Assembly (NCBI GenBank): GCA_021202575.1
Contig: JAJQCU010000312.1
Location: forward strand, 1 to 5,056
Source: Lachnospiraceae bacterium
GTDB lineage: Bacteria > Bacillota > Clostridia > Lachnospirales > Lachnospiraceae
DNA: 5,056 bases
Direction of reading: 5' to 3'
This document shows, piece by piece, positions 1 through 4,956 of the stretch. A program made the translations under genes and the position numbers. Under the pieces are notes generated by a model, which saw only the letters and a program-made list of their open reading frames with translations, did no database searches and was not told the DNA's origin. Each line of letters begins with the position of its first letter. Positions within the stretch are counted from its first letter, which is position 1.

Positions 1-1
1 A

Positions 2-109
2 CGCTCACAGAATGAAGCGTGGGAAGGCAGCCCGTTTGACGAGGCGATGAGAAGAACAGGCGTAGAAAATGGGTTCATTTTCAGGCTGTATAATATACCG
101 TGCAAATAG
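2..109 (+). CDS. Possible 3' end of an upstream gene (partial, unidentified)
   Basis: The second reading frame is open from the window edge to a TAG at 107-109 and would encode about 35 residues ending in RLYNIPCK. The other two forward frames close early, at 13-15 and 48-50. The composition (NEAWEGSPFDEAMRRTG) looks protein-like, but no family is recognisable and a frame this short could be open by chance. The frame ends 25 nt before the start of the PRiA4 gene, so if real it could lie upstream in the same transcript. A TATAAT hexamer lies within its last codons. Low confidence. Confidence 0.3.
   Translation, partial: RSQNEAWEGSPFDEAMRRTGVENGFIFRLYNIPCK
89..94 (+). promoter_or_regulatory. 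Candidate -10 box (TATAAT) upstream of the PRiA4 gene
   Basis: A perfect TATAAT lies 40 nt before the ATG at 135. No good -35 hexamer is present at 16-18 nt upstream, so it is only a weak promoter candidate. It could be a chance match inside an upstream coding end. Confidence 0.3.
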
Positions 110-134
110 CGATGGACAAATGGGGAGAAGAAGA

Positions 135-545
135 ATGAAGCAGTATACATTGAAAGTATACCCCAAAGGATGGGGTCGGGAATGCTGGCGTGTGATCCAT
201 ATATCTGGCAAAGAGACGCTGGATAAGCTGTGCGGGGTAATTATTGACGCCTTTGATTTTGAGGACGGTCACATGTATGAGTTCTGCATGAACAACCGCA
301 TGTATGATGCAGATAATTATCAATCGGACGGGGATGGGAAATATCAAAGATCGACAAAGGGAAAAATAGACAGGCTCCGCCTGGCAAAAGGGCAGAAATT
401 TTCCCTGCACTATGACTTTGGCGATGACTGGATGTTTGTAATCAGCGTACAGGGAATTGATGAAGGGGATGAAAATATCGTTCCGTATGTGTCTAAGGAA
501 AAGGGATTTCTTGAACAATATCCTGACTGGGACGACTTTGAGTGA
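135..545 (+). CDS. PRiA4_ORF3 (plasmid pRiA4b ORF-3-like) domain protein
   Basis: This encodes a 136-residue soluble protein. I chose the ATG at 135 because a GGGGAGAAG ribosome binding site lies just before it and the protein then opens with the family's first strand (MKQYTLKVYPKGW). An ATG in the same frame at 69 would add 22 residues that do not look like the family. Family features, from memory of PRiA4_ORF3, also annotated as IS1096 passenger TnpR-like: a 'CWRVIHISGKETLDKL' segment at residues 16-31 matching the usual xWRRxxV...TLxxLH; 'AFDFEDGHMYEF' near 38-49 matching the FGWxxxHLyxF motif; and 'LHYDFGDDWMFVI' near 92-104 matching the hallmark YxYDFGDxWxHxI motif. It ends in an acidic PDWDDFE tail. 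The biochemical function of this family is unknown. There is no signal peptide or membrane segment. A diverged copy of its C-terminal 88 residues is fused to the gene at 1058-1579. Family confident, role unknown. Confidence 0.88.
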   Translation: MKQYTLKVYPKGWGRECWRVIHISGKETLDKLCGVIIDAFDFEDGHMYEFCMNNRMYDADNYQSDGDGKYQRSTKGKIDRLRLAKGQKFSLHYDFGDDWMFVISVQGIDEGDENIVPYVSKEKGFLEQYPDWDDFE

Positions 546-564
546 AAAAAACGGGAAGTTAAGG
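277..564 (+). repeat. Copy 1 of a duplicated PRiA4 C-terminal segment
   Basis: This segment aligns with 1311-1599. It covers the last 88 codons of the PRiA4 gene and about 20 nt past its stop, including a shared AACGGGAAGTTAAGG tail. Over the coding part 66 of 88 amino acids are identical, and by eye nucleotide identity is near four fifths. The copies are therefore diverged rather than freshly duplicated. Homology stops after 564, where copy 1 continues TTCCC and copy 2 continues ATAAA. Confidence 0.85.
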
Positions 565-801
565 TTCCCATGCCTATAGTGAGATTCCATCCTTTTGGGT
601 GGATATTTATGGCATCGACACACCTATGGAGGCATGTCTTTTTCAACGCCTGGGCTGTCCATCAGTGGGATGCCATGGGGAGACATTTTTTCAGACAGAG
701 AAATTTCAGAAGTCAGACTTGCAATTGTGTTACGTATTGGCGATTGGGAAAAGTTTTCAGAAAATACATGGCTTTTTTGTATGGAACTGGGAGCTTGGCG
801 G
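546..801. other. Stretch without a supported gene; possible decayed coding remnant
   Basis: Together with the promoter and leader that follow it, about 320 nt separate the two neighbouring genes. One forward frame (563-805) is open for about 80 codons but has no ribosome binding site; its only plausible start is a GTG at 599. The peptide (MEACLFQRLGCPSVGCHGE...) matches no family I know. Two other forward frames and the reverse strand are also partly open, so openness alone is weak evidence. A short GGGAA/TTCCC hairpin at 553-569 follows the PRiA4 stop. Its run of A's lies on the 5' side, so it would read as a terminator only from the minus strand. No tRNA, insertion sequence end or repeat array is visible. 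Confidence 0.4.
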
Positions 802-829
802 TTGATTTTTTCCTGGAATTGCATATAAT
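802..829 (+). promoter_or_regulatory. Sigma-A-type promoter for the toxin-antitoxin-like pair
   Basis: The -35 is TTGATT (802-807) and the -10 is TATAAT (824-829), with a 16-nt spacer. It is followed by an AAAGGAGGT ribosome binding site (853-861) and the ATG at 868. The hexamers resemble those of the promoter at 1640-1668. Confidence 0.75.
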
Positions 830-867
830 ATACTCAAATAAGACGGTTGCACAAAGGAGGTGTTGAT

Positions 868-1071
868 ATGGCTACGTCGAGTATTTTTACAAATTTCACG
901 ATCACAGATAATGAGACTGCAGAGAAATTTGCAGAAGCGTTGGAAATTGCATCCAAACAGCCTAAGTGGGTGCCTTCGGAACCTATTGAAGCACCGGAAA
1001 GGAATCCTGAGAAAATTCGGGCAATATTTGCGAGACGTGCGGAAAGGGCAAAGAGAAATGCCAAAGTATAA
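868..1071 (+). CDS. Small antitoxin-like protein of a GNAT-toxin type II TA pair
   Basis: This encodes a 67-residue protein. The ATG at 868 is preceded by a strong AAAGGAGGT at 853-861 (6-nt spacing). An earlier in-frame ATG at 847 lies upstream of that site and would swallow it, so it was rejected. The protein opens with MATSSIFTNFTI, has a helical middle (ETAEKFAEALEIASKQPKW), and ends in a very basic helix (IFARRAERAKRNAKV). From memory, small proteins starting MATSS...F with a basic C-terminus occur in Clostridia immediately upstream of GNAT-type toxins. The gene overlaps the next one by 14 nt, a common TA operon arrangement that implies translational coupling. By inference it neutralises the toxin and may autoregulate the promoter at 802-829. 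I see no classical ribbon-helix-helix or HTH motif. Because the partner toxin is chimeric, this antitoxin may now have no active target. Confidence 0.65.
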   Translation: MATSSIFTNFTITDNETAEKFAEALEIASKQPKWVPSEPIEAPERNPEKIRAIFARRAERAKRNAKV

Positions 1072-1579
1072 TATATATCGTGTTATGGATTTTATTAACA
1101 TGGTCGGAGAAGAGGCTGTTAAGGATCTCTTCTCCGACTTTTCATGTGAGTACAAAGAAGGAATACATAATGATGAAGTGGAATTATTCTTGAAGAAGAA
1201 TTCAGTTGAGTTCTCAAAAAGAAAGATGTCCATTTCATATCTCGTATTAGATGAGCAGGATCGAGTAGCGGGATATTTTACTTTGACTCATAAACCGGAT
1301 GGAGCGAACCATGAATTCTGCATGAACAACCGCATGTATGATGTAGGCAATTATCAGTCGGACGGCGACGGGAAATTTCAGAGATCAACGAAGGAAAGGA
1401 TAGACCGGCTCCGGCTGGTAAATGGGCAAAAGTTTTCCTTGCACTATGATTTTGGGGATGACTGGATGTTTGTGATCAACGTCCAGAGGATTGACGAGGC
1501 AGAAGAAGGTACCGCACCATGTGTCATACAGGGGAAGGGATCTGTTACTCAATACCCCGACTGGGACGAGTTTGAGTAA
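1058..1579 (+). CDS. Chimeric protein: GNAT-toxin N-terminus fused to PRiA4_ORF3 C-terminus
   Basis: This encodes 173 residues. I chose the ATG at 1058, which overlaps the antitoxin end by 14 nt, with a weak GAAAGG about 10 nt upstream. An earlier in-frame ATG at 860 would read out of frame through the antitoxin gene and was rejected. Residues 1-80 resemble the start of Clostridial GNAT-family toxins: an N-terminal helix, 'DFSC', 'VELFLKKNSVEFSK', then paired strands 'ISYLVLDEQ' and 'VAGYFTLTHKP'. From about residue 82 the protein switches to the PRiA4 C-terminus: residues 86-173 (EFCMNNRMYD...PDWDEFE) match residues 49-136 of the gene at 135-545 at 66/88. The acetyl-CoA-binding loop and catalytic C-terminal half expected in GNAT toxins are absent, and so is the N-terminal third of PRiA4. 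It is therefore probably inactive as an acetyltransferase, although the reading frame is maintained across the junction. It could be a recombination relic or a new fusion. The fusion is certain from the sequence; the GNAT assignment is from memory. Confidence 0.75.
   Translation: MPKYNIYRVMDFINMVGEEAVKDLFSDFSCEYKEGIHNDEVELFLKKNSVEFSKRKMSISYLVLDEQDRVAGYFTLTHKPDGANHEFCMNNRMYDVGNYQSDGDGKFQRSTKERIDRLRLVNGQKFSLHYDFGDDWMFVINVQRIDEAEEGTAPCVIQGKGSVTQYPDWDEFE
1103..1138 (+). terminator. Terminator-like hairpin inside the chimeric gene
   Basis: There is a perfect 12-bp inverted repeat, GTCGGAGAAGAG (1103-1114) and CTCTTCTCCGAC (1127-1138), with a 12-nt loop. It is followed directly by TTTT (1139-1142). 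The structure resembles an intrinsic terminator 45 nt after the ATG of the toxin-derived gene. The same bases encode VGEEAV...LFSD, so the symmetry could be partly accidental. The function is unproven. Confidence 0.45.
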
Positions 1580-1599
1580 GAAAAAACGGGAAGTTAAGG
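1311..1599 (+). repeat. Copy 2 of the duplicated PRiA4 C-terminal segment
   Basis: This aligns with 277-564, including about 20 nt past the stop codon (shared AAAAAACGGGAAGTTAAGG with one extra base). The 5' edge of clear homology is at ATGAATTCTGCATG (1311). A weaker match (GGATGG here, GGACGG in copy 1) just upstream may mark the crossover zone. This segment forms the C-terminus of the chimeric gene. Confidence 0.85.
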
Positions 1600-1614
1600 A
1601 TAAACAGACAGAAA

Positions 1615-1633
1615 TTTGAGAAAAAATCTCAAA
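1615..1633. promoter_or_regulatory. Small dyad next to the ATPase promoter, possible operator
   Basis: TTTGAG (1615-1620) and CTCAAA (1628-1633) form a 6-bp inverted repeat around an A-rich 7-nt centre. It ends 6 nt before the -35 box. No T-run follows, so it is not a terminator. Its size and position would suit a regulator site, but this is speculative. Confidence 0.25.
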
Positions 1634-1639
1634 ACAATG

Positions 1640-1668
1640 TTGATTTTACAGCGCGGCTCGTATATAAT
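1640..1668 (+). promoter_or_regulatory. Sigma-A-type promoter for the ATPase operon
   Basis: The -35 is TTGATT (1640-1645) and the -10 is TATAAT (1663-1668), with an ideal 17-nt spacer. An AAAGGAGGT ribosome binding site follows at 1676-1684, leaving only a very short 5' leader. It gives the ATPase gene its own promoter independent of the upstream pair. Confidence 0.85.
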
Positions 1669-1694
1669 GGTGCTCAAAGGAGGTTGAATGCTAT

Positions 1695-2966
1695 ATGTTG
1701 ATTCAATTCAGATTTAAAAATTTCAAATCATTTCGGGATGATACGATATTAGATCTTTCCGCGACTTCAATTTCTGAGCATTCGGACAGGGTGGTTTCGG
1801 CCGGATATGAAAAATTGTTGCCGGTGGCAGCTATATTTGGAGCAAATGCCAGCGGAAAATCCAATATTATTGAAGCGTTTCGGTTTATGATGACTTATGT
1901 CCTGGAATCTTTCTCTTATGGCGGAGATTCTGAAGATAAAAAGATAAAGAAGCGTAAGGCAAAAAAAACGCCATTTCTTTTTGACGTTTCCAGCAGGAAT
2001 GAAGAATCCCTGTTTGAAGTTTATTACATGGATACGGAAGAACATGGATACAGGAGCTATAATTATGGATTTGTCTTGGGAGAAGATGGCGTAACGGAAG
2101 AATGGTTAAACTGCAAAGCAAAATCTGCAAGACATTACAGACGGATATTCTATCGGGATACCAACGAACTTGATCTTGCCGGTATACCGGAAAAAAGCCG
2201 TGAAAATCTGGCTATTGCATTGGAAAAGGAGACACTTCTTGTTTCCCTTGGAGCAAAGCTGAAAATCGCGAAATTAAAAGGGGTTCGTGATTGGTTTTAC
2301 AGTGCAAATATTGCGGATTTTGGTGACCCTTACGAAAATGCATTTCTTTCATCCGTTATTCCGGAAGGGTTTGCGGATAATAAGTCAGTGCAGGATAAAG
2401 TAGTTGAATACTTTGCGGCGTTTGATCCTTCTATTGTGGGATTTCATGTCGAAAAAAGCAAAGGAGATGAGGAAGAAGGTAAATATGTTAAGATTGATGC
2501 CCTCCATCGCTTAAAGGGCGGAGAAACAACATCCATACCATTACAGGAAGAATCCAATGGAACATTAAAGATGTTTGCTCTTTATCCGGTTCTGCAGGAT
2601 ACCCTTGAGAGGGGAAGCATACTTTTTGCTGATGAATTGAACGCAAGGCTTCACCCGCTGTTGGTCAGAACTTTCCTGATTACATTCCTGAGTCCGGAAA
2701 TTAACGTGAATCATGCTCAAATTGTTTTTACAACACATGATTCATGGCAGCTTTCGACAAATCTGTTGCGGCGGGATGAAATCTGGTTTACGGAAAAAGA
2801 CGCTGATGGTGCAACTACGTTGTATTCTCTGGCAGATTTTGTGGATGTAAATGGAGCCAGGATTCGGAAAGATGAAAGCTACGAGAAGAATTATCTTCTT
2901 GGAAAGTATGGTGCCATACCGACTTTGAAGAGTTTTGATATGTTTAGGGAGGAATCGGATGGCTAA
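1695..2966 (+). CDS. AAA/ABC-type ATPase, RloA/AbiLi-like (anti-phage ATPase)
   Basis: This encodes a complete 423-residue cytoplasmic ATPase. The ATG at 1695 lies 10 nt after AAAGGAGGT and gives the family's usual start (MLIQFRFKNFKSF). Visible motifs: Walker A GANASGKSN (49-57, Lys55); a signature-like EESNGT (285-290); Walker B ILFADEL (309-315, Asp313/Glu314) followed by a D-loop-like NARLHP; and a switch histidine in FTTHDS (345-350, His348). The long insert between Walker A and the signature, with a charged KKIKKRKAKK tract (82-91), fits the SMC/RecF-like head of AAA_15/AAA_21 proteins. The C-terminal KYGAIP also fits. In RloA/RloB and AbiLi/AbiLii pairs the ATPase is thought to sense or gate an associated nuclease or toxin partner during phage infection. 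The next gene starts in an 8-nt overlap (ATGGCTAA) and has an RloB-like start and end but is broken. All catalytic motifs of the ATPase look intact, so it is probably expressed without its effector. Family confident; the RloA subtype is supported by the neighbour. Confidence 0.9.
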   Translation: MLIQFRFKNFKSFRDDTILDLSATSISEHSDRVVSAGYEKLLPVAAIFGANASGKSNIIEAFRFMMTYVLESFSYGGDSEDKKIKKRKAKKTPFLFDVSSRNEESLFEVYYMDTEEHGYRSYNYGFVLGEDGVTEEWLNCKAKSARHYRRIFYRDTNELDLAGIPEKSRENLAIALEKETLLVSLGAKLKIAKLKGVRDWFYSANIADFGDPYENAFLSSVIPEGFADNKSVQDKVVEYFAAFDPSIVGFHVEKSKGDEEEGKYVKIDALHRLKGGETTSIPLQEESNGTLKMFALYPVLQDTLERGSILFADELNARLHPLLVRTFLITFLSPEINVNHAQIVFTTHDSWQLSTNLLRRDEIWFTEKDADGATTLYSLADFVDVNGARIRKDESYEKNYLLGKYGAIPTLKSFDMFREESDG

Positions 2967-3214
2967 GACGGAGAGAAACGGCAAACGGCAACGATGAGAG
3001 AACTTCAGGAAGAGAGTTCCTGATCTGGGATATTAATATTTATGCTGTCCTGAACCAATATGGAAATGAGGAGAATGCTATTGCAATCGCAGAAGGACGC
3101 TTACAGGGCTATATACAGAATGGGGTAAGGAACCCTTCCGAGATGTGTCCATGTACGACTGTGCATAAGCTTATAAAAGAGATCAGGGAGAAGGTACGCA
3201 AATCTGTGGAGTGA
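2959..3214 (+). pseudogene. rloB: Broken rloB/abiLii-like gene (nonsense, frameshift, internal deletion)
   Basis: An ATG at 2959 overlaps the ATPase end by 8 nt and has AGGGAGG at 2946-2952. It encodes MAKTERNGKRQR and then meets TGA (2995-2997). Read through, the same frame continues ENFRKRVPDLGY to a TAA at 3034-3036. Both pieces match, from memory, the conserved start of Clostridial RloB proteins. From about 3038 a different frame encodes the family's C-terminus: NIYAVLNQYGNEENAIAIAE, then NPSEMCPCTTVHKLIKEIRE, to the TGA at 3212-3214. The remnant covers about 80 codons against roughly 200 or more in intact family members. The centre, which should carry the acidic TOPRIM-like catalytic motifs, is therefore missing, with the likely deletion point near 3031-3040. 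RloB is the presumed nuclease partner of the ATPase. No acceptable ATG precedes the C-terminal frame, so a stable product is unlikely. Confidence 0.72.
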
Positions 3215-3242
3215 TTATCCTGCGGAAGTGGGTGTATTAAAT

Positions 3243-3260
3243 GCTTGCGTAAATGCAGGC
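3243..3260 (+). other. Short hairpin downstream of the rloB remnant
   Basis: GCTTGC (3243-3248) and GCAGGC (3255-3260) can pair with one G-U wobble around a 6-nt loop. No T-run follows. It may be part of the 3' end structure of the ATPase operon together with the stronger hairpin at 3283-3304. Confidence 0.25.
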
Positions 3261-3282
3261 TTGACGATTACGCCGAGATTTT

Positions 3283-3304
3283 AAGCCCCGATTCGTCGGG
3301 GCTT
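3283..3304 (+). terminator. Likely terminator of the ATPase/rloB operon
   Basis: AAGCCCCGA (3283-3291) pairs perfectly with TCGGGGCTT (3296-3304) around a TTCG tetraloop. The stem is 9 bp and GC-rich, but the downstream T-tract is short (CTTTATG). Its location 69 nt after the broken gene and about 150 nt before the MATE gene suits transcription termination. The symmetrical, T-poor flanks mean its efficiency is uncertain in either direction. Confidence 0.6.
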
Positions 3305-3396
3305 TATGCGTCTGTTTGCATGTCTGGATTATATAGTCCCAGGAGGCACCGGGACAGCCGGAAAATGTATTATTTGAAAAACAACCCGAAATTAAA

Positions 3397-3423
3397 GTGT
3401 ACAAAACAGTGAATTTGTTATAC
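3397..3423. promoter_or_regulatory. Imperfect dyad upstream of the MATE gene, possible operator/promoter region
   Basis: GTGTACAAA and TTTGTTATAC form an imperfect inverted repeat that overlaps a TATACC-like -10. A TTGAAA hexamer (3374-3379) lies upstream, but its spacing to any -10 is not canonical. Drug-efflux genes are often controlled by local MarR/TetR/MerR-type regulators, so a dyad here is plausible, but the evidence is weak. Confidence 0.25.
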
Positions 3424-3456
3424 CATGTGTGGAAGAAAACGTAAAGGGAGAAGAAA

Positions 3457-4851
3457 ATGAAGGCAGTTCTGTCCGGAAAGGATGAAACATTTCGTGATTT
3501 TTCGTTAAACGGCCCCATGTGGAAGGTCGTACTTTATGTCGGATATCCGCTGGCCCTGTATCAGAGCTTAAACCAGCTGTTTAAAATGCTCGACACCATG
3601 ATGGCTTCCCACATCGGGGCTTCCGCCGTCTCCGCCGTCGCCTATCTGTCGCAGATCAACACCATGCTCTCCGCCCTCGGCGCGGGGCTTGCGGTCGGCG
3701 CCAGCATCAAGGTCAGCCAAGCCTATGGCGAGGGCGATTTTGAACTGGTCAAAAAGCGTGTCAGCACCATGTTCGCGCTGTGCGGGACACTCGGCGGCGT
3801 CCTGCTTCTGGCGCTGCTTCCTTTTACAGAGCAGTTTTTGAGGCTGATGAATACGCCGGAGGAATTTATCGCCGAGGGAACTACCTATTTCCGCCTGGAG
3901 CTTATCGCCATGGTGGTCACCTTTTTTAATAATGTCTACATCGCCATCGAGCGGGCGAGAGGGAATTCCAGACGTATCCTCAGGCTGAATACCGGCGTCA
4001 TCCTGGTCAAGCTGGCGCTCACGGCATGGTTTGTCTATGTGCTGGACGGCGACCTCAACATGATCGCTCTGGCCACCATCCTCTCACAATCCGTTCTGTT
4101 CGCTGCAGCCCTGATCAATTTAAACCAGAAAGGCAACGCGTTCGGTTTCTCGCTGCGCGCCATCAGCTTTGAGAAGAAAACCGTTGTGCCCATGCTGACG
4201 CTCTCCTTCCCCGTCATTGTGGAAAAAATCGCCTTCTCCATGGGGAAGGTCATTGTCAACTCCATGAGCACTGTGTACGGCACCTGGACGGTGGGCGCGC
4301 TGGGCATTTCCAATAATATCGGCGGCATCACTACCAATCCCCAGAACGGCTTCCAGGACGGCGGCTCCGCCATCATCAGTCAGAACCTGGGCGCCGGTAA
4401 GCCGCAGCGCTCCCTGAAAGCGTTCTACTGGGTTCTGCTCATCAATATCCTCATCGGCACCGTCCTGATGAGCGCCTCGCTCCTGTGCTTAAATCCGCTG
4501 AGCCGCCTCTTCGCGGAGGACAATGAGGAATTTGCCGTCCTGATCCGGCAGATTTACCGTTTCGAGGCCATGGGCGCCATCCCGCTCGGCATCAATTCCG
4601 CCGTGATGGCGCTGCTTTACGGCTTCGGACAGACCAGGATCACACTGGTCATGAATTTCTGCCGCGTTTTCGTTTTCCGTGTGCCGGTGCTCTGGGCGCT
4701 GCAGCAGTTTACCACCCTGGGGAGCATCAGCGCCGGCATCGTTATGGCGGTCAGCAATACCGCAAGCGGCCTGCTGGCAATCATTATCGCTGTCATTGAA
4801 ATACGGCGTATCTGCAGGCAGTATGAAATTTCCTGGCGGGGTGAGGGATAA
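3457..4851 (+). CDS. MATE-family efflux transporter
   Basis: This encodes a complete 464-residue inner-membrane protein, the usual length for MATE (NorM/DinF-like) antiporters, which export drugs or other cationic compounds in exchange for Na+ or H+. The ATG at 3457 has AAAGGGAG 6 nt upstream (3443-3450). About 12 hydrophobic segments are visible as two pseudo-symmetric halves. The first half has LDTMMASHIG (45-54) and GAGLAVGASIKVSQAYGEGD (75-94). The second has the matching NPQNGFQDGGSAIISQNLGAGK (the 295-315 region), the conserved '-SQ..GAG' loop after TM8. A short basic tail (RRICRQYEISWRGEG) is cytoplasmic. There is no signal peptide, as expected. Composition is about 57% GC on sampled lines against about 45% upstream, though the first 80 or so nt are still AT-richer, so it probably has a different history from the defence genes. 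No regulator gene is adjacent. The substrate cannot be predicted. Confidence 0.95.
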   Translation: MKAVLSGKDETFRDFSLNGPMWKVVLYVGYPLALYQSLNQLFKMLDTMMASHIGASAVSAVAYLSQINTMLSALGAGLAVGASIKVSQAYGEGDFELVKKRVSTMFALCGTLGGVLLLALLPFTEQFLRLMNTPEEFIAEGTTYFRLELIAMVVTFFNNVYIAIERARGNSRRILRLNTGVILVKLALTAWFVYVLDGDLNMIALATILSQSVLFAAALINLNQKGNAFGFSLRAISFEKKTVVPMLTLSFPVIVEKIAFSMGKVIVNSMSTVYGTWTVGALGISNNIGGITTNPQNGFQDGGSAIISQNLGAGKPQRSLKAFYWVLLINILIGTVLMSASLLCLNPLSRLFAEDNEEFAVLIRQIYRFEAMGAIPLGINSAVMALLYGFGQTRITLVMNFCRVFVFRVPVLWALQQFTTLGSISAGIVMAVSNTASGLLAIIIAVIEIRRICRQYEISWRGEG

Positions 4852-4888
4852 AAATACCTTTCAAAAGAACGGCAGCCGGAAGCTCACA

Positions 4889-4925
4889 GTGCCTGGCACC
4901 ATGAACCTTTCTTTGCCTGTCAGGC
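4889..4925. repeat. Paired REP-like palindromes between convergent genes
   Basis: Two 11-nt perfect palindromes with a single central T, GTGCCTGGCAC (4889-4899) and GCCTGTCAGGC (4915-4925), are separated by 15 nt. They also form a near-direct repeat (TGCCTGGCA at 4890, TGCCTGTCA at 4914). From memory, GTGCC(T/A)GGCAC-type motifs recur as dispersed short repeats in Bacillota, sometimes linked to RAYT-type transposases. Their location between converging genes is typical of REP elements. They may also help stop transcription, although no T-tract is present. Confidence 0.45.
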
Positions 4926-4956
4926 GCGTAATTTAACGGGCGAAAGTCTTGATAAA

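Noticed and set aside
69..134. Upstream ATG at 69 for the PRiA4 gene
   Set aside because: The extra 22 residues do not look like the family, and the ribosome binding site lies just before the ATG at 135.
553..569. GGGAA/TTCCC hairpin after the PRiA4 stop as a plus-strand terminator
   Set aside because: The stem is only 5 bp and the A/T run lies on the 5' side. The second repeat copy keeps the left arm but lacks the right arm, so the hairpin is not conserved.
81..623. 180-codon open frame on the minus strand
   Set aside because: It is antisense to the well-supported PRiA4 gene, has no ribosome binding site, and its product resembles no family.
860..1057. N-terminal extension of the chimeric gene from an ATG at 860
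   Set aside because: It would read out of frame through the entire antitoxin gene and gives unnatural sequence. The start at 1058 matches the expected toxin N-terminus and the TA overlap.
3336..3355. GTCCC/GGGAC inverted repeat upstream of the MATE gene as a riboswitch or terminator
   Set aside because: Only 5 bp pair before a mismatch, no T-run follows, and no known riboswitch core is recognisable around it.
4035..4376. 113-codon minus-strand frame inside the MATE gene
   Set aside because: It is a shadow of a GC-rich coding region with no start signal and no recognisable motifs.
4679..4936. 85-codon plus-strand frame overlapping the MATE 3' end
   Set aside because: It is out of frame with the MATE gene, lacks a ribosome binding site, and has low-complexity sequence typical of a shadow frame.
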